Positions 33,979 to 44,150 of a stretch of 45,000 nucleotides of DNA are shown here, one piece after another (the first letter of the stretch is position 1; every line of letters starts with the position of its first letter). The translations under genes were made by a program, and so were the position numbers. The notes beneath the pieces are model-generated. The model saw only the letters and a program-made list of their open reading frames with translations. It was not told the origin of the DNA and did not search any database. Source of the DNA: Chromera velia (Eukaryota > Sar > Chromeraceae); the NCBI GenBank assembly GCA_018398765.1, contig JAHBMJ010000001.1, forward strand, positions 1 through 45,000, given 5' to 3'.

Positions 33979-34275
33979 GTAATCAGCCACTTATAGAGAG
34001 GAGGCGGGCGTGTATTGGTTGGCCCGACTTGGCCGGTCCCAAGCCGCTGCGTTACCTATCGGTGCGGCAGGGCTTGAGGCATTACGGAGAAAATGCATGC
34101 GTCAATCCATGCCGTGAAGTTGCTTGGTGAAACACTCAGGGTAATTCGATGGAACAACTCTCGATCGATGAGAGTAGAAGCCGGACAAACGTCTTGCATT
34201 ATTATTCCTGTATAGAGAACCGTGTAAGTGACTAGACTGATGTCCTTAAGTGGACCCTTCTAGTTCATTTCAATA
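33979..34275 (+). repeat. Long direct repeat, copy 2
   Basis: The second copy is offset 448 bp from the first. The 130-bp spacer between them is AT-rich with an A-run (33945-33970). Confidence 0.85.
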
Positions 34276-34470
34276 ATGACTAGTACTAGTAGCAGCATAA
34301 TGAGTTGAACTGGGATCAGTTCATACATCATTGCATCCCACTGACACTACTGCCAATACATGCATGGGAGTTACATGATGGTGGTGGCCTGACCTGGCGT
34401 CACTCAGTATGTCACGGTCTAGGTCACGATGTTGCCCTAATTGACAAAGGTTGGAAAACGCGTGCCTAGC

Positions 34471-35762
34471 TCAATCCTTCGTGATGCCCTCGATTGCCAC
34501 GAGAGCTCTTCTGAGGTCGGCCTGCACGTCTGCTTGCTGCTTCTCCTGCCTCTTCTGCAGCGCCTGTGCCTGCCCCACACCCTTCTCACCCAGTGCCCGA
34601 AAATACTCACTGATCCTCCAACTGCAGGCAGGCACGCAGATAGACAAAGAGGCAGACAGTCAGACGGGCAAATGTGTCACGGCTCTCTCAAAGGGGAAGG
34701 CATTTCTTCCTCGTCTTCCTCTAGCAAGCGGATCATGGCATACAAACTCGCAGTACAGAGCATTCCATACTATCTCCAAGACTAGTACCAGTGCTTGTGC
34801 CCGGCACCCGACTGTCATTTCTGCTTGGTGGGTCCTTCCTGTGTAGACAGGCTTGCGCAAAAGCGATCACACGCAACGGCTCCTGGTTTAGCCCTTGAAT
34901 CATCATCATCAACCAGTTGAGTGATTTAGAGGCAGGGATCAGCAGACACTAGAAGGAGAGTCACGAGGCATGCAGTGCAGTGCAGATGGATGGAAACACC
35001 CCTGCAGAAGTACATTCATTCATTCATTTGTTCGTTCACTCATTCATTCATTCATTCATTCATTCATTCTCTTTCTCCCTTCTTCACTCACACTATCGAC
35101 AGAAGAGACGATGTGAATTAAGTGAGCTGCTGTAACAAATGCCGCAAGGACATCTGAACAGACATGCAAGAAAATTAAAAAAAAAAAAAAGTCGAGGGAA
35201 GGCAGAGGGTGAAACATGAACAGCGAGTCTGTTGCAATCCCGATGTGGGATGCGGACGTACAAACCGAACAGACAGACCTGGCGTCTTTGGCCCAGCAAA
35301 AGAGAAATTCGATCGCCCGTTTTTGTACAGACTTGATTGTGCCGCCCACATGGAAAACGTTTATGTGAACGGGAATGGAGCCCAGTGAGGTGACGAATAC
35401 GAGAGAGGTCCGCACAAACGCGCTGAAGTCCTGCACACAGAGCGTTTTGGTAAGTCGTTTTCCACTCATCTTCTTCTTCTTGGAGCTGCTGGCTGGTTTG
35501 TGCACAAATAGTCATTCCGTGAAGACTCTGGTTCATTCGTGGAGGGAACGAATACGCGCGTGCACACACTGACACAGCAAATACGCACGCACACCCTCTC
35601 ACAGACCGCACAAGAGAAGAGGAGACAAAAAGCACTGGACGTACCCTGTTGCATCGCAGCACCGCAGTTCGGGCCTGTTCATTGAAAAACACGACTGCAC
35701 ACACAGAACCGACAAGTAGTCACATCTCGGAGACAGACAGACAGACAGACAGAGAGACAGAG

Positions 35763-35826
<64 letters not shown>

Positions 35827-36944
35827 GGGGGGGCAGGGGACGGAAGGAGGGAGGGATAGGGAGGGGAGGACAGTTAGGCAGAGAGATGTCAGCTAGGTAA
35901 AGACTCCATACCCAAACTCCACGAGGCTCAACACGTTTGTGAGTTCGCGCCAACCTTTCAACCTGCTCTGATGGCGCGCACTCCCAAAGTCTCCGAAGTT
36001 TTCTTGCAGAGAGGCTCGGATTACCTGCACCACCATGCAAAGGACGGATTCTTTCTCCGGAGACGGAGACGGGTAGTAACACAGAGGGTGGAACCAAATT
36101 GTGTACGCAAAGAACAGGGGCCCAAGCTCAAGTGCCGACCTCAAGGAGTTTGGCTGGGGTGATCCAATTGCTGTGGAGGTGTTGGTCTGCAGCAACAACA
36201 AACTCCAGGGCAAGGTAGCGGTCCTTGCGCCTTACCATCGAGGAAACGGCAAAATCACAGGCTTCAGCACTACATATCAATATATACAGTCCGTTCGTTC
36301 GTTTCGAAGTCCAGTCTGTATTGGCAAGGTCGGCCTTTCAGGTTAGACAAGCGACTAAGAAATGCAGCAAACAAGTGCTGCAGTCTGCAAGCTTCCAGAA
36401 GTTGAGACAACTGTATCACTTTAGACAAGCTCATGCAATCTCATGCATGCGTACCGATACAGCTCTATAGCGGAGATCGACGCATCGGAGACGCCGAAAC
36501 TTGCATGCATGGTTAGACATTCACCTGTCAGAAAAAGAAAGAAAGAAAAAAAAGGTTTCTCGAATGTTCTCGAACATGATTGAGAAAACGTTTGTTACGC
36601 CCTTGAAGATTTACCCCTCCCGGCCAGCGATCTGATTTTGTTGACGGCTGGGCCGCCTGTGAGAGCAGTGCAATGTGATCCGACGGTCGGGAATTTGGTG
36701 GAGATGCGTGCTTGACACGACAGATCGAGCAGGCAGGGCCGTGGGTGCCCTCTGGCTTGCTGTGGGGGGCGTCGGTATTGCTGTCGTTCTGTTCAAAGTC
36801 AACGTATGAGCAAACCTTGCATGAGTGAGGTCGCTGTGATCTTCCAGTATTCGATAGCTCTCTGGGACCGCGCTGGGAGGACAAAGAGACAGGAGACGGA
36901 GCATCTCCTGCGGACTCGGTCTCTGAGCTAGTGTAAGACCCCAT
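34471..36944 (-). CDS. Unrecognised helical protein with CxxC pairs (381 aa), nine exons
   Basis: Exons (transcription order): 36944-36615, 36377-36274, 36230-36140, 36024-35905, 35674-35645, 35430-35262, 35153-35092, 34769-34681 and 34621-34471. Each join has GT..AG borders and matching phase, and the sum is exactly 382 codons with TGA. The start is ATG (MGSYTSSETESAG). Exon 1 is polar and carries CKVC and CSIC, a possible zinc pair. The rest is alpha-helical (HLFAAFLSRLSNLKG, RYLALEFVVAADQHLHSNW, ARTAVLRCNRDFSAFVRTS, VLAAFVTAAHLIHIVSSVDS), which suggests HEAT/ARM-like helical repeats. It ends in a charged coiled coil (QALQKRQEKQQADVQADLRR). No family is recognised. The end of exon 4 and start of exon 5 are the least certain. 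The gene is divergent from the LRR gene. Confidence 0.7.
35021..35084. repeat. CATT microsatellite next to a splice donor
   Basis: CATT units on the plus strand. On the coding (minus) strand they read as AATG units, just downstream of the GTGAGTGA donor of exon 35153-35092. Confidence 0.9.
35731..35826. repeat. GACA/GA microsatellite
   Basis: GACA units followed by a long GA run, inside the intron between exons 36024-35905 and 35674-35645 of the minus-strand gene. Confidence 0.95.
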
Positions 36945-37646
36945 ATTTTTCTTGGTGGTGGCTGAAGATGTCTCAAGCAGGAACAGGAAGTCAGCAAAGC
37001 TCGTAAGCTCTGACCACAGCTGCGCGTCTCTGTGCTAAACCGGCTGGCTGTGTGCCTGAAATGCCGTTGCACATGCGTCCTTGCATGTCCTCATTGCAGA
37101 GTTGATGTATAGTGTTATCCCTGCCCTCCTCCACGTGGCCAAACCAAAACCCGAGGTCGGTTGGGTGGGAACTCTCCCCTCTCCTTGACCTTCCTGTCTT
37201 TCTCCTTCCGGGATGTGAACACATTTGTCCATTTCACCCTGCCTGCCTACGTCTGTCTGTCTGTTTGTGTATGCGTGGAGGAAAACCTGAGCCATGACCG
37301 AGCTGGACCGTGAGGCGATGTGAGAGAAGAAGGGAAGTCCTAATTGAGAGGCAAATTTGGAACAGTAAGAGAGGCAGGCTTCGTCCATTCCTGGCTGGTT
37401 TTATCTGTTCTTCGAAAGAGATTATTTGACTGGGAGGGAAGGATGCGATCACTGTTCCGAGTCTAACGAGACTTTCTCCTAGCTAGCTGTCTTGCTCTCT
37501 GTCCATCACAAAATAGGAGTCAAATCATCGATCTCCTCCATGCCCTCCTTCCTTGCTTGCTTGTTTTCTCAATTCTCCCTCCCTTCCTCCCTGTGCATGC
37601 TGGTCCATTCCTTCCTTCTTTCGTACCTTTCTTCTTTTCTCTGCAG
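36945..37646. promoter_or_regulatory. Region between the divergent helical-protein and LRR genes
   Basis: It should hold both promoters and the missing first exon(s) of the LRR gene. One candidate is ATG at 37294 (MTELDREA) ending at a GTGAGA donor at 37320, but its phase does not fit the next exon without an extra one. No core promoter motif is recognised. Confidence 0.35.
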
Positions 37647-37723
37647 GAGGTGATGCAGATGGTGCACAGCAAGGATTGCTTTGGCATCGTTTGGTTTATC
37701 TTCTACTGCCTGAAGAAGGTGAG

Positions 37724-37773
<50 letters not shown>

Positions 37774-39287
37774 CTTTCTGTCCGCTTGCTTTTGCATGCT
37801 TGTTGTCAGAAGGCCGACAGTCCCGTCGGGTTTGTGCAGGGAGATAGGCCGTTTGCGTGCGTCAACGCAGGTAGAGCACAGAGTCCTGCAGTAAGGCAGC
37901 TGTTCTTTTCTCTCTCTGAGGGCAGTCAGGCACAAAATCGACCAGCACAGAGACAGGGAAAAAAACAACAAACAACACTTGCAGACTGCCAAGGATGCAT
38001 GGAACTTTCTTTGAGAATGAATACCCGAGGAGAGGGAAGAAAATGAAAGGACTGACTTGCAATCACTCACGCATGCAATGACTGACTGACTGAGAGAGAA
38101 ATGCATGAGAGGCAGACAGCTAGCCAGCCACGCGCATTAATTCCTCACTGGACTTTCGTAGGAGGCTCTCAGAAGACATCTTTCCGACTTGTCATCTGGG
38201 TGACTCTGGTGGGTCTTTCTGAAATTGCTTTGTATTCGTTTTTTTCATGTGTATAAATCCGTGCTGGCAATTCCTGTCTGTCTGCATGGATGGATGGGAT
38301 GGATGGGTGGATGCAGGGTATTGTCCAGTTGCCGTTCGACGTCCTCGACTTCTCGAGTGAGTGAGGGAGTGAGTGAGTGAGGGAGGGAGTGTGACTAAGG
38401 GAGTGTGAGTGAGTGAGTGAGTGAGTGAGTGAGTGAGTAAGTGAGGGAGTGAGGGAGTGAGTGAGTGTGCGTGCGTGCGTGTCAAGTAAAAGGAAAAGTA
38501 TAACGAAAGGGGAAGTCGGGCCCCTGTGTAGAAACGAGGCGATGCCGCCACAAAGACGAAAGAAAAAGAGAAACATGCACGAGCGAAGAACGAGAAGGTG
38601 AGTGAATGCCGATATTATGTGAAGGAAGGAAGGAAACTAAAGAAAGATGAGAAGAAGAAAAGAGAGAACAAAAACCGGCAAAAAAAACTTTCTCTCTCAT
38701 TCCTCTCCCTCAGATAATGGGTCCACTGCACCTCGAGACACAGGCCTGCATGAACATTTCGTGAATTTTTTGCCTCCCATTCTGGGCCAGAAGCTTCCTT
38801 CATTTGATCACGTTCTTCATCCTGACATACTTTGATTCATATACGCGTCTCGATTTCTCTCGCATCAATTTCTCGCAGACACGTGGTTCCATTCCATTCA
38901 CTCTTCTCATTATGAAGGGAGGGAGGTTCAGTTTTTCTTCCTTCCTTCCTTCCTTCCTTCCTGCGTGAGACCAACAGACAGAAAGATCGAAAAGAAAATT
39001 CAGGTATGAAACCTTCAATTTGCTCTCATACATACTGTGAATTGCTCATAAATCGGTGCGTTGACTGACTGGCTGGCTGCATGATTCTTTGATCAATTGA
39101 TCAGATAATCCCTCCATCGATCCCATACTCAATCGGTTGATTCCTCCATTGATGCAGAGAGCGACCTGCCGGTATCAAAAGTGTTCTATCTGCTCTCCTT
39201 CCTCCCGAGCGAGACCAAGGAAGTGATTTTGGGTCGGTCCGTTCGCTTCTTTCTTTGTTTCTTTTTTTCTTTCTTTCTTTCTTTCTT

Positions 39288-39330
<43 letters not shown>

Positions 39331-39645
39331 CTCTCTCTCTCTCTTTCTTTCTTTCGTTCTTTCTTTGTTTCTTTCTTTCGTTCTTTCTATCTATCTGTCT
39401 CTGTCTGTCTCTCTCTTTGCCTGTCTGCCTTTTGGTTGGCTCGCTGTTTTTTGTCTGGCAGTCTCGACGCACAGTTCCTTCTCCCATTGCAGTCGCTTGC
39501 AGTCGTGGGTTCTCTGGCTGTTTGTCTGTCTCTTGCGTTCTCTCTCTCTGACCGTCTTTGCCGAGCTTTTTCCCCACTATCGGTCTGTGTGTGATTATGT
39601 ATATCTGTGTATGTTTGTGTCTGTATGTCTGTGCGTGTGTGTGTC

Positions 39646-39676
<31 letters not shown>

Positions 39677-40214
39677 CTGTGTTCAGGTGATCAAGTACAT
39701 GGGCAGAGGGCGTTCACTCTGCTGCGTCGCTTCCTTGAGGGAAAGGACATGGAGAGATCTCCTCGGGGTACGAGGAGGAGGCTGCAGAGGCAGGAGGGGG
39801 GGTGGAGGAGGAGGCAGCCGGACCTTGGAGAGACGGGAGTCCTGGCAGAGCCTCCTTCCAGTAGCCTCAGGAAGCTCTCACTCGGTGCGTCGACCTTAGG
39901 TTTCTCTCTCTCCCTCTATGCATTCTTCTGTCTGTTTAGTGATGCATGTATGCATGTATGTGTCACTACATTCATCCTGTGGAGACTCAGTCATGGATTT
40001 ATATTCATACAGAAAAAAGAATTCTGTCACTACAAGGATGCATCCTGTGGAGTCAGGGAGCGAGCGAGAGGGAGAGAGAGGAAGGGAGGGGAGCGGGGAG
40101 AGACCCATGCACGCACACACACACACACGCGCGCGCGCTTACTCACACCCATACTCAAACGCGCGCGCACCGCACGCACACACACGCATAGTCGCACCCA
40201 TACTCACACACACG

Positions 40215-40283
<69 letters not shown>

Positions 40284-40296
40284 CACACCCATACTT

Positions 40297-40364
<68 letters not shown>

Positions 40365-41482
40365 AGAGAGAGAGGAGTTTCGGCAATTAACCCAGAGCTC
40401 TCCCCTCTCCCTGTCTCGACGTCCCTTCAGGTTTGAAGGCCTCGCACTTCGTCTTCGAGAAATGTTTGGAGAAGGGATCCCTACTGCGCCGCCCCCTAGA
40501 GAAAATTGAACTCCGACTCAACAGCTTGTCCACGCGTGCGACCGAAGCTCTGTGCGAGGGGCGCTTGCCTTTTTCGAAGAATCTCATCCTGAGACTCGAA
40601 TCCTCTCAGGCGTCTGTGGGGTTTGTGAACGCTTGCAAGAAGACCGAGACGGACTCTCTGCCCGTTGCGGGGGTCCACCTCGACTTTGGTCAGGTCCTTC
40701 CCTCTAAATTCCCCCCACTCCCGAAGAACCTGAAGGGATGCCTGAGGTCCGTCTCTGTGTCGTTGGGACGCATGCCCGCCCCTGGCGTCAAAGTGAACAG
40801 GTGGTTCTCTCACCTGACCTCTGTAGAGATTCGGGAAGCGTTGGATGGAGATCTCGAGAACCTGGTGGAGTCAATTGATAAGGCCCGACTCTCTCGTTTC
40901 AAGAAACTAATTCTGACGAATGCGACGGTAACCAGAGAGGGGTTTGAGGCTCTCGTCGGCCCAGAATCGCCCGGGCTGCCGAAGCTTCTGCATTTGGAGG
41001 TGTCAGAAACAAGGGAGAGCAACCCTTTTTTGCAAGAACGACAGACGGAAACGATGAAGGCACTCATGAGAGGCCTTGCGGACGGGAAATGCCCTCTGAT
41101 CCGAACGCTGAACTTTTGTAAAGGGAAGGTGAGGCGTGAGAGCCTGAACATATTAACAGAGGCAGTGCGTTTGAACAGATTGCCCTGTTTGGAAGTGCTT
41201 GATCTTGAGAATAATTGGGTGACCAGTAAGGATGTGATCAACCTGATGGCAGCCCTAACGCCAGACTCGTTGCCCGATTTCCACTTCCTCAATCTTGTGG
41301 GTACAGGCGTAGCCGAATTGGGGGGGCGGGCTCTGGGAGAGGCAATGAACAACGGACGGCTGCAGCGCCTCCGAAAGAGCGGCAGGCTGTTGTTGGGTGT
41401 GCTTGCTGCCAACGGTTTTAGAGCGGTTGCCCGCGACACAACGTGTCTGCACACCATCGCAGGGGGTGAAGTCTCGGGGTGA
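37647..41482 (+). CDS. Leucine-rich-repeat protein (RI-like), 5' end missing
   Basis: Five exons join in frame: 37647-37718, 38317-38356, 39158-39232, 39687-39884 and 40431-41482 (TGA), 478 residues. The N-terminal part is helical (EVMQMVHSKDCFGIVWFIF, SKVFYLLSFLPSETKEVILG), followed by a basic low-complexity stretch (GTRRRLQRQEGGWRRR). The last exon holds degenerate ribonuclease-inhibitor-type LRRs: LEKIELRLNSLSTRATEAL, FKKLILTNATVTREGFEAL, LIRTLNFCKGKVRRESLNIL, LEVLDLENNWVTSKDVINLM, FHFLNLVGTGVAELGGRAL. Such LRRs bind proteins, and no partner can be named. The upstream start exon is not identified. Introns contain TG, GTGA, TTTC and CA/GA microsatellites. Confidence 0.8.
37728..37772. repeat. 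TG microsatellite after a splice donor
   Basis: TG units begin about 9 bp after the GTGAGC donor of exon 37647-37718. Confidence 0.95.
38357..38480 (+). repeat. GTGA microsatellite starting at a splice donor
   Basis: A GTGAGTGAGGGA-type tetranucleotide run begins exactly at the GT of the donor of exon 38317-38356, giving many consecutive GTGAGT words. Confidence 0.92.
38936..38962. repeat. CTTC microsatellite
   Basis: A short run of CTTC units in an intron of the LRR gene. Confidence 0.9.
39243..39430. repeat. TTTC/CT microsatellite
   Basis: TTTC and CT runs in the LRR-gene intron after exon 39158-39232. The Phe/Leu/Ser ORFs here are artefacts. Confidence 0.95.
39620..39681. repeat. TG microsatellite before a splice acceptor
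   Basis: A TG run leads into GTTCAG, the acceptor of exon 39687-39884, and probably acts as its pyrimidine-containing tract. Confidence 0.9.
39962..40056 (+). repeat. Direct repeat with shared linker (locus D)
   Basis: A segment of about 30 bp (GTCACTACA, then CATCCTGTGGAG and CAG) occurs at 39962 and 40026 (period 64). The 35-bp linker contains ATTCATACAGAA and GAATTCTG, the reverse complement of the locus A core. It lies in the LRR-gene intron before the last exon. Confidence 0.85.
40112..40362. repeat. CA/CG and GA microsatellites
   Basis: CA runs with CGCG interruptions, then a GA run, in the last LRR-gene intron. Confidence 0.95.
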
Positions 41483-42159
41483 AGGACGGATGGGTTGTTC
41501 ACTCGCTGAGTGTGGCTGCCGCCCATTGTATCATGCAAAAACAGACAGTGCCGTGTATGCAGTGCCACCTAGAGTGCCGAAAGGTGCTTTTGGATGGACG
41601 AAGGACGAGTGGAGTGTAGTGGAGTGCTAGAGGGAGTAAAGTATCCTGTAAATTTACTCATACATGTTTTGTGCACTAGTTGAATTGTGCTAGAGTTTGT
41701 GTATGCGCTGCTAGGTGCACTACATTGTTGCAGTTCCCAGCTAGGTAGTACAGACTGTCACACCTCTAATCGACTCCTTATTAGCCCTGAGAGAAAGTTC
41801 AAGGTTCACTTTGAAATCATAAATTTGAATCAGATTCAAACACAGATTCCTTTTTAATTTGTGTAAACTTTCATTTTTTAACACTTCATTTTTACTTTTA
41901 CACGTCTTCTTAACGTTTTAGTGCATACAAAGGCGATCTGAAAAAACGTGAAGCAAAACCGTAGGCTCAACCTATAGAGGCTCAACGTTGGATCCGATGA
42001 ATCACCGGCCTGACTGGCTCTCTCTAGGGTTCTGCCTCTGGCCTCTGGTCGGACCCCCGCGCGGCCCGTGCCGCTCCTCGCGTCGCCGTCCGCGGCCGGG
42101 ATCCATGCATGCATGCATTGCTCGGCTTCTTGCATGCATGCATGCAGATTCGGTTATCC
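41483..42159. other. 3' flank of the LRR gene, no gene seen
   Basis: Probable 3' UTR, then AT-rich DNA, then a GC-rich patch with GCATGCATGCA words (42101-42145) before the LINE remnant. The ORF starting at 41988 is only meaningful from about 42160 on. Confidence 0.45.
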
Positions 42160-44150
42160 CGAAAGGATGTATAGATATAGGTTGGAGACGAGATAAGGCA
42201 TGGGAGGCAGCGGTGCGGGAGTTTGCGACATTCAACCTGACCGTCAACCTAGGGAAAAGGAAGAGTCTCGCATTCTCACCGGACTGGGCAAAGAGGTATA
42301 GAGAGAGCAACACTGTCAGGTGGCAGTGCCCAGAGGATCCTCCAAACGGTTTCGAATTGTCGAGAGAGGGGTTCACGCTGGGAGGGGGGGGGATAAGGAC
42401 ACACGAGTTCGAGCTGCAACGCTTTGCAGAAGTGAAGAAGGATGCAGTGGAGCTTGCAGAGAAGGTAGTAGAATACAATGACCTGCAGGAAAGTTAGTTT
42501 CTTTTCCAATACTGTGTGTTCTCCAAGCTGAGCTTCTTGCTTAGGCTGATAGGAAATGCTATTCCCACAATGGTATGGCCAGGGCAGAAGCAGATGACAC
42601 GCTTCTCTCCGCATTCAGGAAAGGAATATAGGCATTGGGCTTAGGAAGTGGACAGTGCAACACACCTTCCAGGCAACGCTTCCCTTTGCACAAGGGGGGT
42701 TGGACATCCCACGCGGACCCGCGGTACAACATGCTACAGATAAGTGCCATTGTGGGGTGTTTTGCATTATGTTTGGCAGACGTTTTGAAACGGCTGTTGG
42801 AGCAGGAGTATAGAAACAACGCTGAAAAGATTTGGCAGAAGGTGTCACGACAAGCTTGGGTACGATAACTTGAAGCTGAAACAGCGTTTTCCCGGTTAAA
42901 GAACGATGGTAAGGCAGTAGAAACAGCACCGGCAGGGTCTTTTCTCCATAAAGAGTGGCAACTTGAAGCAAATATAGAGTTATGGAGAAAAGAAAGTATA
43001 AAAAGAGTGCAGGGGGGGCTGTTTGATATAGTACAAGCGGCAATGAGAAAACGATTTCTTGAAGAAATTCCTTGTAAAGGGGACGCAGAGAGGGAGGCAG
43101 CGTATGGGCAGGAGCTAAATACGATCATGGAGTGGTCGTTTTCAGATACACCTATGCAGCCTGTCCCTTTGGACACAGAAGGACGAGTCTGCCTACGCAG
43201 CTCTTCGAGGAATGGAGCAAGTGCGTGGATGGGGGCCATTCCATATGATGCAAATCATAAGATGCACCCTCTGATCTTTTGTACGGTACTCAGGCTTCGA
43301 CTCGGCTTACCAATTCCACAGATTCAATTTGTCAGACAACCTATTTGCGGATGTGGAGTAAGAAGTGATATCTAAGGAGTATACGGAGGTAAGTGTCCTA
43401 CGGGAGGGGGGTTCTGGAGATGTCATCAGATGGTGGGAGCAGCCTTTTTTAAGCTTATGACAGGGATGAAATACTGCACAGTGGGGGGGGAAACAACGTT
43501 TGGTACCTTAGGTTTCATATTGGAGGGACCATTAGCAGAAGAGAGAGACAAGCGGCCCGACCTATTTGCAAGTTTGCTAAACGGAGACTCAGTGATGGGA
43601 GATGTTATATTGATTCACTCAATCCAAACTGGGGCCCGACTATAACGAAATTCAAAGAAAGCAGGGGCAGCAGCATTGGAGAAGGAGAGCAATAAACACT
43701 CCCATTACGATGAAGCTTGCAGAGCCGTGGGGATTAGGTTTGTACCTCTGGTGTTTGAGACGTTTGGGAGACCGGAGAAAGAGACAGTGCGTTTTGTGAA
43801 AGAAATGGTGCAACAGTCAAGTGAGAGGTTGGGAGAAGGTGTAGACCAGGCAGTAAGATAGAGAGTGGCAGATCAGTGGTGGAAAACGATTTTGGTCGCA
43901 GTTCAGAGAGCAGCTTCTTCTACAGTACTTACATCAGTACAAGCAAGCCGTGGGGCCCGCGGCTTCAAAGTTACTAAAATATTGCTGGGGAGGGAGTACT
44001 CGGTATATGTTAGACTGGCTGACCAAACAAACGGAGGAGAGTGAAGAAAGAAGAGGGAGAGGGAGGAGAAAGAACTACTGAAGGAAAGAAGAAATAAGGA
44101 GATCAAGAAAGAGTTGAACACAAGTAAATTTTATAGAGAAAAAGTATAAG
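42160..44150 (+). pseudogene. Decayed LINE with restriction-like endonuclease domain
   Basis: Pieces in several frames add up to the C-terminal half of a non-LTR retrotransposon protein. 42170-42497 holds the end of the RT palm (FNLTVNLGKRKSLAF, GFTLGGGGIRTHEFEL). About 42640-42750 holds the thumb (FAQGGLDIPRG). 43007-43375 holds ASAWMGAIPYD...LRLRLGLPIPQIQF and the cysteines ICGCG. 43430-43645 has KRPDLFASLLNGDSVMGDVI, resembling the PD..DV core of the restriction-like endonuclease of R2/CRE-type elements. 43676-43861 has YDEACRAVGIRFVPLVFETF. Stops and frameshifts separate these blocks. The N-terminal half is absent. The exact clade is not determined. Confidence 0.7.

Noticed and set aside
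39365-40390. 341-codon plus-strand ORF
   Set aside because: Most of it is translated TTTC, TG, CA and GA microsatellites. Only 39687-39884 inside it is a real LRR-gene exon.
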